Assembly: GCF_013302895.1 (NCBI RefSeq)
Contig: NZ_VJOK01000001.1
Span: 376,523 to 440,522 of the forward strand
Direction of reading: 5' to 3'
Source: Streptomyces albus subsp. chlorinus
GTDB lineage: Bacteria; Actinomycetota; Actinomycetes; Streptomycetales; Streptomycetaceae
Length of the DNA: 64,000 bases
In this document: piece by piece, positions 1 to 8,490 of the stretch
How the letters are laid out: each line of letters starts with the position of its first letter
Position numbering within the stretch: position 1 is the first letter of the stretch
The notes under the pieces: generated by a model
Seen by the model: the letters and a program-made list of their open reading frames with translations, nothing else
Told to the model about the DNA's origin: nothing
Databases searched by the model: none
Translations under genes and position numbers: made by a program

Positions 1-270
1 TTCGCCCGCCGGGTCGAAGACCTCGTACATGGTCGCGTAGTCCTTGAGGCACATGACCGTGACGGGGCTCGCGGACACCGCTTCGGCGACGGTCGCCGCG
101 CTCCGGGCGCCCCTGGCGACCAGGTCCTCGGCCTTCTCGGGTGTCCTGTTCCAGACCGTCAGGGGGTGCCCCTTCTCCAGAAGCGCCCCGGCGAGGGCCC
201 TCCCCATGGGGCCGAGGCCGACGACCGTGACGGGGCTGCTGAGCTGATGAGTTGTCCGCTGTGTTGTCAT
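1..270 (-). CDS. NAD(P)-binding oxidoreductase, N-terminal part (6-phosphogluconate dehydrogenase-like fold)
   Basis: The first 90 codons of a reductase run off the left window edge. The N-terminus holds a Rossmann dinucleotide-binding motif, VVGLGPMGRALAGALLEKG, followed by VWNRTPEKAEDL, which is the signature of the 6PGDH/3-hydroxyisobutyrate dehydrogenase/imine reductase superfamily. The substrate cannot be told from this part. The ATG at 268-270 lacks a Shine-Dalgarno sequence and sits 7 nt after a -10-like TAACCT, so the mRNA may be leaderless. It is divergent from a MerR gene and shares its operator. Confidence 0.8.
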   Translation of the reverse strand, partial: MTTQRTTHQLSSPVTVVGLGPMGRALAGALLEKGHPLTVWNRTPEKAEDLVARGARSAATVAEAVSASPVTVMCLKDYATMYEVFDPAGE

Positions 271-288
271 GAGCGGCAGGTTAGGGTT

Positions 289-302
289 TCACATCGATGT
301 GA
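289..302. promoter_or_regulatory. Perfect 14-bp palindrome, probable MerR operator
   Basis: TCACATCGATGTGA is an exact palindrome in the divergent intergenic region. On the minus strand TTGACT lies just upstream and TAACCT just downstream, with about 20 bp between them. An over-long spacer centred on a dyad is the hallmark of promoters activated by MerR-type DNA twisting. The neighbouring MerR protein is the obvious binder (inference). Confidence 0.6.
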
Positions 303-334
303 GAGTCAAATCGAATATGTGTGGTGACCGTCAC

Positions 335-730
335 GTGCGCATCGGAGCACTTTCCCGCCGGACCGGAGTAAGCCAGCGGCTGCTGCGCTACTACGAGGAG
401 CAAGGACTGCTGAAGCCGCAGCGGAGGGCCAGCGGGTACCGCGAGTACGACGAGGACGACGTACGCACCGTCCGGAGCATCCGCATGCTGCTGGGCGCGG
501 GTCTCAGCACCCGCACGATCGCCGGACTGCTGCCCTGCACGGTCGATGACGGCACGGGACCCGTGCCCGCCTGTTCCGGCCTGCTCCCCGATCTGCACCG
601 GGAACGCGAGCGGATCGACAGAGCGGTGGCCGATCTCCTGACCGCGCGGGCGGCGTTGGACGCCCTTGTCGCGGCCACGCCGCAGGCCGACCCCGACAAC
701 CCGGACGCGTGCCTGAAGGCTGTCCCGTGA
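335..730 (+). CDS. MerR family transcriptional regulator
   Basis: About 131 aa. An N-terminal winged HTH (RIGALSRRTGVSQRLLRYYE, then LLKPQR and YREYDEDDV) is followed by a long helix with heptad spacing (LLPDLHRERERIDRAVADLL) that would form the dimer coiled coil. No effector-binding domain or metal-binding cysteine cluster is obvious, so the inducer is unknown. I chose the GTG at 335 because GGTGA lies 7 nt upstream and the canonical MerR start follows; in-frame ATGs at 269 and 317 are possible. It probably controls the divergent oxidoreductase and itself. Confidence 0.8.
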   Translation: MRIGALSRRTGVSQRLLRYYEEQGLLKPQRRASGYREYDEDDVRTVRSIRMLLGAGLSTRTIAGLLPCTVDDGTGPVPACSGLLPDLHRERERIDRAVADLLTARAALDALVAATPQADPDNPDACLKAVP

Positions 731-936
731 TCGGTCTCCGGCTCGTCCGGCGAGGCTCCATGCCGTCCCGGGAATTCTTCCTCACCGGCCGGCGCGTTTT
801 CCGTCTCGGCCATGCCTTTTCCGACGGCGGACGGCCGGACGGTACGGCCACCCCCGACTCCCGCCGCTGAGGCGGTCACACGCGCCCGCGTCGGCGAGCG
901 GTGTGGGGTGCAGCGGTCGTCGGGGGTGCGGGGCCG

Positions 937-1425
937 TCAAACGGGCAGTACGGCCTCGATGGCGGCGGTCACCTCGGGGGCGTCCGGTTCCGTGCGGGGG
1001 TCGAAGCGGGCGGCCACGGTACCGTCGGGGGCGATCAGGAACTTCTCGAAGTTCCAGCGGATGTCCCCTGTGTGGCCCTCGGCGTCCGGGGTGGCGACGA
1101 GTTCCGCGTAGAGGGGGTGGCGGCCTTCACCATTGACGTCGATCTTCTCGGTCAGGGGAAAGGTGACGCCGTAGGTGGTCGAGCAGAACGCGGCGATCTC
1201 CTCGGCGGTGCCCGGCTCCTGTCCCATGAACTGGTTGCACGGCACGCCCAGCACGGTGAAGCCACGGGGCGCGTACCGCTCGTGCAGCTTCTCCAGCGTC
1301 GCGTACTGCGGTGTCAGGCCGCACCGCGAGGCGACGTTCACCACGAGTACCGCCGTGCCGCGGTACTGGGCGAGGTCGGCCGGGCCACCGGTGAGGGCGT
1401 CGATCTTCACATCGTGAAAGGACAT
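937..1425 (-). CDS. Glutathione peroxidase-like thiol peroxidase (BsaA/GpxA type)
   Basis: 162 aa, the usual length of a bacterial non-selenium glutathione peroxidase. The peroxidatic Cys lies in NVASRCGLT (about residue 35), the active-site Gln in VPCNQF, and the Trp/Asn in RWNFEKFL, so the tetrad is complete. In actinomycetes such enzymes normally use thioredoxin rather than glutathione (family knowledge). It would detoxify peroxides in the cytosol. The start is at 1425 because AAGGAG lies 7-8 nt upstream; an upstream ATG at 1446 lacks this. Confidence 0.9.
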   Translation of the reverse strand: MSFHDVKIDALTGGPADLAQYRGTAVLVVNVASRCGLTPQYATLEKLHERYAPRGFTVLGVPCNQFMGQEPGTAEEIAAFCSTTYGVTFPLTEKIDVNGEGRHPLYAELVATPDAEGHTGDIRWNFEKFLIAPDGTVAARFDPRTEPDAPEVTAAIEAVLPV

Positions 1426-1489
1426 GCGGGCTCCTTGGCTTGCCATCGCACCGGGCCCGATGTCCGGTCCACCGGGCCCGCCGGTTCTC

Positions 1490-2113
1490 TCAGGGCTGGG
1501 AGGTGGCGACCTTGACGCCGAATCCGATCAGGACGACACCGGTGAGGCGGTCCATCCTCCTGCGTACGGCCGGCTTCTCGAAGAACGCGCGGGCCTTGCT
1601 CAGCAGTATGACGTAACCGCCGAGCCAGCCGAAGGTGAGTACGGCGTGCAGCAGCACCAGCAGCCCCATCCCGGCCTGCGGCGGGAGACCGGACGGCGCG
1701 AGCGCGGGCAGCAGGCCGGTGTAGAAGACGGCGATCTTCGGATTGACGATGTTGCTGACAAGTCCGGTCCGCCACGGGCTGCCGGAAGGGGACGGCGCGC
1801 CTGCGGCCAGGGCCGCCTGGAGCCGGCCGCGGCGGCTGTGCCACAGGGCCTGCAGTCCGAGGAAGGCGAGGTAGACGGCGCCGGCCAGCTTCACGACGGT
1901 GTAGGCCGTGGCCGAGGCGGCGAGGACGGCGGCCAGGCCCATCACGGTGAGCACGCCCCATACCAGCAGCCCCGCCGTGATGCCGCCCACGGTCCGCAGT
2001 CCGTCCTGCCAACCGGAGGAGATGGCCCGCTTCGTCACCACGGCCATGTCCGGCCCGGGCACCACGGTCAGCACGGCGAGCACACCGCCTGCCGCCAGAA
2101 GCTGTACGAACAT
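1490..2113 (-). CDS. LysE/RhtB family amino-acid exporter
   Basis: 207 aa with about six hydrophobic segments. The N-terminus contains the LysE-type VVPGPDMAVV motif and the mid-region NIVNPKIAVFY, both diagnostic for this exporter family. The substrate (amino acid or analogue) cannot be assigned. The ATG has no Shine-Dalgarno; CATAAT lies 6 nt upstream on the coding strand and would serve as a -10 for a leaderless transcript. It follows the peroxidase gene by 64 bp on the same strand order but has its own promoter-like signal. Confidence 0.88.
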   Translation of the reverse strand: MFVQLLAAGGVLAVLTVVPGPDMAVVTKRAISSGWQDGLRTVGGITAGLLVWGVLTVMGLAAVLAASATAYTVVKLAGAVYLAFLGLQALWHSRRGRLQAALAAGAPSPSGSPWRTGLVSNIVNPKIAVFYTGLLPALAPSGLPPQAGMGLLVLLHAVLTFGWLGGYVILLSKARAFFEKPAVRRRMDRLTGVVLIGFGVKVATSQP

Positions 2114-2309
2114 GCGGTGATTATGGCATTCGCTGAAGAGGCGTAAGAGGGTACAGCCGGGCTGACGTGGATGTCTGGAGGGGGGGACGACAGCGGAGGC
2201 GCGTGCGCGCGGAGGAGACGGGCAGACAGCGGGACGGGCCCCCCGGATCGTCCGCCACCTGCGCGGTTAGGCTGATGGGCCGATGCCGAAGGGCCGAAGG
2301 AGACGCGCC

Positions 2310-3134
2310 GTGCCTGCCCGCCCCCGTATTCTTTACGTGACCGACCTGGCCTACCAGGCCCGGGGACGGCGCTACTGCGACGAGGACATCTTTCTGAGTT
2401 CCCGGCTGCGCGACGCCTTCGACATCGCGCTGTGCCACCCGCTGGACGCCGCCGCGCTGATGGACACCTTCGACGCGGTCGTGGTCCGCAACAGCGGTCC
2501 CGTACTGCACTACCGGAACGAGTACGACGCCTTCCGCGCGCGGGCCGAGGCACGGGGCACGCGGGTCTACAACCCGCTGTCCGGGCGCGGGGACATGGGC
2601 GGGAAGCGGTATCTGCTGGATCTCACCGCCGCCGGGTACCCGGTCATCCCCACCATCGACCGGCAGCGGGACCTGCACCTGCTGCCCGAGTCCGAGCAGT
2701 ACGCGGTCAAGCCGAAGGAGGGCGCGGACTCCATCGGCCTGGCGTTCGTGCCCCGGCACGAGCTGAGCGGCCTCGCCTACGGCGACATCCTGGTCCAGCC
2801 CCGCGTCGACTTCCGCTACGAGGTCTCCTTCTTCTACGTCGACGACGCGTTCCAGTACGCCCTGTACGCCCCCGACCCCGGCCGGCGCTGGGTGCTGGAG
2901 CCCTACGAGCCCACCGGCACGGACCTCGCCTTCGCGCGCCGCTTCCTCGACTGGAACACCCTCGAGCACGGCGTCCAGCGGGTGGACGCCTGCCGCACCC
3001 AGCGGGGCGACCTGCTCCTGGTCGAGCTGGAGGACCTCAATCCCTATCTGTCCCTGGACCTGGTTCCGGACGGGACCCGTGAGGCGTTCGTCGCCGCCAT
3101 GACGGCCTCCCTGCGCCGGTTCCTGGACGCGTGA
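2310..3134 (+). CDS. ATP-grasp-like protein
   Basis: About 274 aa. The layout resembles the glutathione synthetase/RimK ATP-grasp fold: an N-terminal alpha/beta domain (ILYVTDLAY, VVVRNSGPV), a central YAVKPKEGADSIG lysine loop for ATP, and a C-terminal metal-binding acidic/Asn segment, VELEDLNPYLSLDLV. It would join a carboxylate to an amine or thiol; the substrates are unknown and no clustered pathway genes hint at them. The start is GTG 2310, preceded by GAAGGAG with 7-nt spacing, rather than the ATG at 2283 that has no ribosome site. Confidence 0.65.
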   Translation: MPARPRILYVTDLAYQARGRRYCDEDIFLSSRLRDAFDIALCHPLDAAALMDTFDAVVVRNSGPVLHYRNEYDAFRARAEARGTRVYNPLSGRGDMGGKRYLLDLTAAGYPVIPTIDRQRDLHLLPESEQYAVKPKEGADSIGLAFVPRHELSGLAYGDILVQPRVDFRYEVSFFYVDDAFQYALYAPDPGRRWVLEPYEPTGTDLAFARRFLDWNTLEHGVQRVDACRTQRGDLLLVELEDLNPYLSLDLVPDGTREAFVAAMTASLRRFLDA

Positions 3135-3390
3135 GCGCCGCGCACCGGCGCACGAGCGGGCCGGGGCTCCGGTCGCCGGCTGCCGGACGTCGGTCGGACG
3201 CCTCGCGGACGGCCAGGCTGTCCTCGTACATGGGAGGAGAGGTGATCAGGCCGCCCTCGAACGTCGGCGGGGCATAACGGCGTGCTATGAGAGAAATGCT
3301 CTTACCCGGTTCTCCTCGTTTTCCGGAACCCTGAGTCCCGAACCTCCCTGGCCGTCTCGCGCGAGAGCGCGACTTCGGAAACGAGGAACC

Positions 3391-4149
3391 GTGAGATTCA
3401 CCAGGCTACTCCCCACACTCATAGCCGCCTTACTGGCGGCCCTCACCTTCGGCAGCGCGGCGGTCGCCGCCGACCGCTCGCCCAGCGGCGCCGCCCCCGC
3501 CGGCGTCACGGCCGACGACCGCGCCGCCACCGGTGGTCAGCGGCCGATCATCGGCGGCGGATACGCCCAGAGCGGTCCGTGGGCGGCGCGGCTGTTCTCC
3601 GCCGGCAGGCAGACGTGCAGTTCGACGATCATCGCCCCCACCTGGATCCTCACCGCGAAACACTGTGTCAGCGGCGGACAGCTGTCCTTCCGCATCGGCA
3701 GCCTCGACCAGACCAGCGGCGGCACTCTGGCCAACGGCACGCAGGTCCACACCCACTCGACGGCGGATCTGGCCCTGGTCCGCCTCGACCGGTCCGTCGC
3801 GACGACCTACGCCCGGCTCGGCAACCCGGGTTCGGTGTCGGTCGGCCAGTCCGTGCAGGTCTACGGCTGGGGGGCCACCTCCCGGTGCGGACAGGAGATC
3901 AACTGCCAGTCGCAGTACCTGAAGTACGCCAACGTCACGGTGACCGGCGGGTGTTCGGACGCCTACGGCGGCTCCGCGATCTGCGCCCGGCGGGGTGACG
4001 GCATCACCGCCGGCGGCGACTCCGGCGGCCCGATGATGGCCAACGGTGTGCAGGTGGGAGTCGCGTCCACCAGCGACCGGCAGACCACCACGGCGTACAC
4101 CAATGTGACCCAGTACCGCTCCTGGGTCCAGTCCGTCGCGGGCGTCTGA
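3391..4149 (+). CDS. Secreted trypsin-like serine protease (S1 family)
   Basis: 252 aa. A Sec signal peptide (about residues 1-27, ending AVAA) precedes a short propeptide; the mature enzyme probably begins at IIGGGYAQ. The catalytic triad is His91 (TAKHC), Asp126 (ADLALV) and Ser211 (GGDSGGP). Six Cys fit disulfides. Codon 14, inside the signal peptide, is TTA at 3430-3432, the rare leucine codon read by bldA tRNA, so production is probably tied to development. The start is GTG 3391 with an AACGAGGAACC leader. Its role would be extracellular protein breakdown. Confidence 0.93.
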   Translation: MRFTRLLPTLIAALLAALTFGSAAVAADRSPSGAAPAGVTADDRAATGGQRPIIGGGYAQSGPWAARLFSAGRQTCSSTIIAPTWILTAKHCVSGGQLSFRIGSLDQTSGGTLANGTQVHTHSTADLALVRLDRSVATTYARLGNPGSVSVGQSVQVYGWGATSRCGQEINCQSQYLKYANVTVTGGCSDAYGGSAICARRGDGITAGGDSGGPMMANGVQVGVASTSDRQTTTAYTNVTQYRSWVQSVAGV

Positions 4150-4203
4150 CCCCGGCCGTCGACAGCCCTCGATATCCTCGGCTGTTCCGTCGCACCTGAC
4201 GCC

Positions 4204-4235
4204 GCCCGTCCCGCCGTCTTCGACGCGGGGCGGGC
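4204..4235. terminator. Hairpin after the protease gene
   Basis: GCCCGTCCCGC (4204-4214) pairs with GCGGGGCGGGC (4225-4235), 10 of 11 positions plus one wobble, across a 10-nt loop. No U-run follows, as is usual in Streptomyces. The rest of the 4150-4531 interval shows nothing I can call. Confidence 0.5.
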
Positions 4236-4531
4236 GCGCGTCCGTTTCCGGACGAGTGCCCAGCCGCTTCCGGACAAGTGCCAGGCGGAGAACAGCCGAC
4301 CGCGACACGCCTCGGTGACACCGAGGGCTTACCCACGACACGGCAACGCCCGCACCTGCCCATTGCGCCGCGTCATCGCGGAGACGCACGACAACTCCGC
4401 GTCATCGTGCGGCGACTCGCGGCTCATACGCCCGGCCGGCATCCCCCGCGCTCCGGCCAACCACCTCGGCGTGGCGAATGCCTCGGCACCGGGCGTCACC
4501 ACGGCCCCCTCGGGCCGCACCGCCCCTCCCC

Positions 4532-4897
4532 TCAGGCCGTCGCGTGGGGACGGTCCCGGTCGAGGGAGGTCTCGCCACGGTCGGCCTCGTTGCGGTCGGC
4601 CTCGTCCCGTAGGAGCCAGGACAGCAGGGAGGCGACCGTCAGGCCGGCCTCGGCCGGATGACGCAGCACCTTGCTCGGGTCGATCCGGTAGGTGTTGGTG
4701 CGCCCCTCGCGGGTGTGGGAGAGGTAGCCGTCCCGCTCCAGGTCGGAAATGATCTTCTGGACGGCACGCTCGGTGAGCCGGCAGTGCACCGCGATATCGC
4801 GGATGCGGGCGCTGTGGTTGTCCGCGATGGCCGCCAGCACCCGTGCGTGATTGGTCAGAAACGTCCATCCGGTGTGTGACTCGGGCACTCCATGCAT
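4532..4897 (-). CDS. Small winged-helix transcriptional regulator (MarR/ArsR-like)
   Basis: 121 aa. The core (residues about 12-75) is a winged helix: RVLAAIADNHSARIRDIAVH, recognition helix LTERAVQKIISDLERDGYL, and wing SHTREGRTNTYRI. No sensor domain follows, only a charged tail. The ATG has no Shine-Dalgarno but TAGAAT lies 6 nt upstream, so the transcript may be leaderless. It is divergent from the STAS-ANTAR gene and an inverted repeat lies between them, which suggests it controls that gene and perhaps itself. Confidence 0.78.
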   Translation of the reverse strand: MHGVPESHTGWTFLTNHARVLAAIADNHSARIRDIAVHCRLTERAVQKIISDLERDGYLSHTREGRTNTYRIDPSKVLRHPAEAGLTVASLLSWLLRDEADRNEADRGETSLDRDRPHATA

Positions 4898-4933
4898 GCC
4901 GTGATTCTACCGATCAGCCATTCACGCAGCCAC

Positions 4934-4960
4934 ATACACGTAAGAGAGTTCGTGTATATT
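4934..4960. promoter_or_regulatory. Inverted repeat overlapping a -10-like box
   Basis: ATACACG (4934-4940) and CGTGTAT (4951-4957) are exact inverted arms 10 bp apart. TATATT (4955-4960) could be the -10 of the rightward gene and overlaps the right arm, so a bound dimer would repress it. The neighbouring winged-helix protein is the likely ligand (inference). Confidence 0.5.
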
Positions 4961-5028
4961 CTGACGCATGCGGGTCGGGGAAGCGGCCTGGGACCGAGAC
5001 GGGCCTCACACCGAGGGGAGAGAAGCCC

Positions 5029-5802
5029 ATGTCGGAACCTGCGCTTCCCGCGCGGCCTCTCACCACACCACCCGCCGCACGCACCGCGCAGGCGGACAGC
5101 GTGAGCGCACCGGACTTCCCGCTGTGTCCGGCCGCTCTCAGCACCGTGCCGCACGGCGACCGGATTCGCGTGAGCGTGCGAGGAGAACTCGATCTCCAGG
5201 GTCACCAGCTCCAGCCCGACCTGCGTCGCGCGCTCGAAAGGTCGGGCAGCGGCATCGACCTGGACCTGTCCGGGGTGGCGTTCTGCGACTGCTCAGGGCT
5301 CAGCGTCCTGCTCGGCCTGCGCCGCCGGGCCCTCGCGCAGGGAAAGACCGTCACCATCCATTCCAGCAGTCCCCCGGTCGAGCGGCTGCTCGACCTGACC
5401 GGAGCCGGCACATTGTTCGTTCATCCGAGCCCAGAAGCCAAGGACGCGGCCGACACCGTCGAGCCGGACCACGCCGCGGAAGAAGACCTGCGGGCCGAGG
5501 TGAACCAACTGCGGCGCGCCATGGAGACCAGGCCGACCATCGACCTGGCCCGGGGCATGCTCATGGCCACGTTCCACCTGAGTCCCCAGAAAGCCTGGAA
5601 CGTCCTCGTCACGACCTCCCAGAACACCAACACCAAGCTGCACCGTCTGGCCAGCGACCTGGTCGGCACGGTCGAGGGGGTCCCGTTGCCGGACGCCGTG
5701 CAAAAGCAGCTGGCCGCCGCCGTGGCCAAGGCCAACAGCGCCCCGACGAACAGCACCAAGACGGACAGCATCAAGACGGACAGCGGCAAGTCGAAGACGT
5801 GA
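5029..5802 (+). CDS. STAS-ANTAR fusion protein (anti-anti-sigma-like plus RNA-binding antiterminator)
   Basis: 257 aa. Residues about 45-140 form a STAS domain (VRGELDLQGHQL, LDLSGVAFCDCSGLSVLL). The usual phospho-Ser/Thr position reads D-C-S-G, so a Cys precedes the Ser. Residues about 155-215 form an ANTAR domain (LRRAMETRPTIDLARGMLM, then SPQKAWNVLV and LHRLASDLV), which in other proteins binds paired RNA hairpins to block termination. The C-terminus is a low-complexity Lys/Ser/Thr/Asp tail made from a repeated AAGACGGACAGC. The start is ATG 5029 after GAGGGGAGAG. No sensor domain or kinase is next to it. Confidence 0.85.
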   Translation: MSEPALPARPLTTPPAARTAQADSVSAPDFPLCPAALSTVPHGDRIRVSVRGELDLQGHQLQPDLRRALERSGSGIDLDLSGVAFCDCSGLSVLLGLRRRALAQGKTVTIHSSSPPVERLLDLTGAGTLFVHPSPEAKDAADTVEPDHAAEEDLRAEVNQLRRAMETRPTIDLARGMLMATFHLSPQKAWNVLVTTSQNTNTKLHRLASDLVGTVEGVPLPDAVQKQLAAAVAKANSAPTNSTKTDSIKTDSGKSKT

Positions 5803-5949
5803 TCTGGAGACGCCGCCGGGCCGGAGGGTGTACGCGTCGCCGGGCCGAGGCCGCACACACCCTCGGCCCGGTGAACTTCGTCAGGTACGGCCCTGCCCCG
5901 CCCCACCCGGAGCCGGGCCTGCCTCATCCCGCCCTCGGAGCGGTTCCGG

Positions 5950-6996
5950 TCACCGGATAGCGGCGCAGACGCGCGAGTCGCCCTGCCGCAGGGCCCGGGA
6001 GGGGCGCAGATCGGCCACGGCGAAGGAGCGGCGCAGCCACCTGTCCGTGCCGTCGTAGCGGGGGGTGAACCCGGTGCGGCCGTGCACGGCGACGCGGTTG
6101 TCGATCACGATCATGTCGCCGGGCCGCAGGACCACTCCGCACAGCACCTTCTCCACGGCCCCGCGCAGTTCGTCCAGGGCTGTGGCAGCTCGTTCACCGA
6201 GCGCCTGGGTGCCGAAGAAGTTGACGCACAGATCGGGGTCGTCGGCCGGACCGGTGAGCACGGGCCGCGGCGAGGTATGGCGGGGTTCCGCGTCGCCGGT
6301 GAAGGAGCTGCTGAACCTGGTGCGGAAGAGCGGCTCGCGCAGCGTCGCCGCACAGGCCGGGGACAGCAGCGGGAGCGCCGCCCTGATCGAACCGGTCACG
6401 GTGAAGGCGTCGTCGTCCGGGTCGGAGCGCAGGCAGTACAGGCTGAGATAGTCGGGCTTGCAGGGGTGGAAGCTGTCCTCGGTGTGCAGGTCGAGCAGGA
6501 CGCTGCCGGAGTTCTCCTGGCGCTCCTCGGCCCCCGGCTGCGGGCAGATGTCCTGGACGAGCCGCCCCTCCTTCTCGTCCGCGTAGGAGACCGTGTCGCC
6601 CAGCACGCTCATGACGGAGAGCTGGGTGAGCGTACTGAGGGGAAGCGCGGCCCAGGGGCCCGCCAGCTTTCCGTCCACCGGTGTTTTGGGCAGTGCCGTC
6701 TCCACCGGGAGATTCCGCAGCAACAGCGTTCCGGGTTCGTTTCCGGCGACCCGGAAACGTATCAACTGCTCCACCAGGAAGTCGGGCAGGAAACGGCGTG
6801 CCATTTCGGCGGCGCCCAGCACAACCGGATCATCAAGTTCCTTTTCTGCGTGGGATTCGGCGATCCGGGAGGCCGCCCGTGTGAAATCCGCCATGTCCTC
6901 ATCGGCCACGCCGATGACGGCCTCGTCTCCCAGGACACCGAATCGCCAGGATCCGTTCACGCCGTCGTTCCCGGCTGCCGCCCAGGACTGGTCCAT
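5950..6996 (-). CDS. Fe(II)/2-oxoglutarate dioxygenase, clavaminate synthase/amino-acid beta-hydroxylase-like
   Basis: 348 aa. The metal-binding HxE lies in LLDLHTEDSFHP and the distal His in NRVAVHGRTGF, followed by the RYDGTDRWLRRSF segment that supplies the 2-oxoglutarate-binding Arg. This pattern is that of VioC/AsnO-type enzymes that hydroxylate the beta-carbon of Arg or Asn (family knowledge); the actual substrate is unknown. The start is ATG 6996, with GGAAGGGA 8 nt upstream. It lies last in a same-strand series with the oxygenase and prenyl synthase genes, 147 bp below the former. Confidence 0.82.
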   Translation of the reverse strand: MDQSWAAAGNDGVNGSWRFGVLGDEAVIGVADEDMADFTRAASRIAESHAEKELDDPVVLGAAEMARRFLPDFLVEQLIRFRVAGNEPGTLLLRNLPVETALPKTPVDGKLAGPWAALPLSTLTQLSVMSVLGDTVSYADEKEGRLVQDICPQPGAEERQENSGSVLLDLHTEDSFHPCKPDYLSLYCLRSDPDDDAFTVTGSIRAALPLLSPACAATLREPLFRTRFSSSFTGDAEPRHTSPRPVLTGPADDPDLCVNFFGTQALGERAATALDELRGAVEKVLCGVVLRPGDMIVIDNRVAVHGRTGFTPRYDGTDRWLRRSFAVADLRPSRALRQGDSRVCAAIR

Positions 6997-7143
6997 CACT
7001 TGGTTCCCTTCCGTCACGTCCGACGCCGCATCATAAAGTCGGCGGAAGGCCCGCGTCATGCTGCCCGGGGTGGGGAAGAGGAGCCGTGAGGAAACTCTCA
7101 GGTGCGGACAAGGACACTCGTCCGGCGTGGAGTTGAGCAGAAG

Positions 7144-8301
7144 TCACAGGATCGCGGCGGGCGGTACCCAGCGGCGGGTGCGGGGAATCGCGGAGGAGAC
7201 CCCGTAATCCTTCTTGAGGTGTTCCGGGACGGCGTGGTGCATGACACGGCCCCGGGTGAGCGAGCTGAGTTCGAAGACGGCGGTGAGGTGTCCGAGGCGG
7301 TCCAGCGCCCACGCGCCGAGGGGCGAGCGGTCCTCGATGGTCTCCAGCACGTTCAGCAGCGCCGGTGCCGCTTGCACGGCCGTGTCCCAGCCGGAGCGCG
7401 GCACGCGCAGCCAGTCGGCACACGTGTCCCCCAGCAGATAGCGGATCAACGCCGAGACCAGGGGGTCGAAGAAGGTGCCGGGCACCACTTCCTCGTACAG
7501 CTCGATCAGTTTGCCCGTGAGGTGGGCGCCCTCCTCGCTGGGGCCCATGTAGCGGGTCATGTAGCGGTCCGAGAAGCGGCGTGCCTCTTCCAGGTCGCGC
7601 GGCACATGGCTCTGGTCGACACCGAGGAGTGCGCCCACCACCCGCCATGCGTAGTAGTAGGCCCCGGCGCCCTCCTCGGTCATGTGGACGCCGAGCCGGT
7701 GCAGGGCGTCCAGCACTTGGGTGGAGAAGATCATCTGGCCACCGATCATGTCCTCCTGGCAGATCGGTGTGCCCAGTGTGTCGGTGTCCCAGTCGCCCTC
7801 CCGCCGGAGGTGGTGGCGGACGGCGGCGTGGACCAGGCGCACTTTCTGCACCGCGGGGAGGAAACGGCTCCCGGCTTCGAAGGCTTCCGGCTGCATGAGG
7901 TGGATGACGAACTGCCCCGTCTCGGCCATGCGTTTGGAGGGGAACTCGAGGGAATGGGCCGCGTACAGGAGTTTCGCCACGTGCGGTACGACGTAGCAGG
8001 CGGGCATGGAGGCGAAGGACAGCGCCGTGGAGATGTGCACGTTGTTGTCGAGGAAGAAGAGCCGCGCCTTCTCCATCAGTCCCCAGTCCACCCATGAGGG
8101 CGGGGCGGCTGTTTCCCGAAGGTAGTCGCGGACGTACACCGGCAGCCCCTCGGGAAGTTCCTGCCCGGCAGTGGAGAAGCAGCGCATCAGCGTGTTGAAC
8201 TTCCCCGCCTCACCGCGCTCGAAGAGGGTGGCCACGGTGGCGTCGGCCATCTCGTCACCGGCCAGCCGCAGCGCGTGCGGGATTTCCTCGGAACGGGACA
8301 C
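7144..8301 (-). CDS. MpaB/latex-clearing-type oxygenase (DUF2236 family)
   Basis: 385 aa. The body matches the all-helical heme oxygenase-like family of MpaB and rubber oxygenase Lcp: FVIHLMQPEAFEAGSRFLPA, VRLVHAAVRHHLRR with the conserved His pair, and EGAGAYYYAWRVVGALLGV. Family members cleave isoprenoid double bonds or are fungal meroterpenoid enzymes, which fits the prenyl synthase upstream, but the role here is inference. I took GTG 8301 because GAGGAG lies 5 nt upstream; the ATG at 8388 adds 29 unsupported residues. Confidence 0.75.
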   Translation of the reverse strand: MSRSEEIPHALRLAGDEMADATVATLFERGEAGKFNTLMRCFSTAGQELPEGLPVYVRDYLRETAAPPSWVDWGLMEKARLFFLDNNVHISTALSFASMPACYVVPHVAKLLYAAHSLEFPSKRMAETGQFVIHLMQPEAFEAGSRFLPAVQKVRLVHAAVRHHLRREGDWDTDTLGTPICQEDMIGGQMIFSTQVLDALHRLGVHMTEEGAGAYYYAWRVVGALLGVDQSHVPRDLEEARRFSDRYMTRYMGPSEEGAHLTGKLIELYEEVVPGTFFDPLVSALIRYLLGDTCADWLRVPRSGWDTAVQAAPALLNVLETIEDRSPLGAWALDRLGHLTAVFELSSLTRGRVMHHAVPEHLKKDYGVSSAIPRTRRWVPPAAIL

Positions 8302-8490
8302 GGCAGCTCCTCGTGCGCATCGAGAACGGTTGCGAAAGGCTGGGGGGGAGGATTGTGGGTGGTCGCGGCCGGTCACGGGGCGGCGCACGGCTTCCGGGGG
8401 CGGAGCGGTCGCGGCAGGCGCCCCGGACCGTCCTCGCGGTCGCGTCGCGGTACGGGAACAGTGTCACCGTGTCAGCCACCGGGTCACCGG

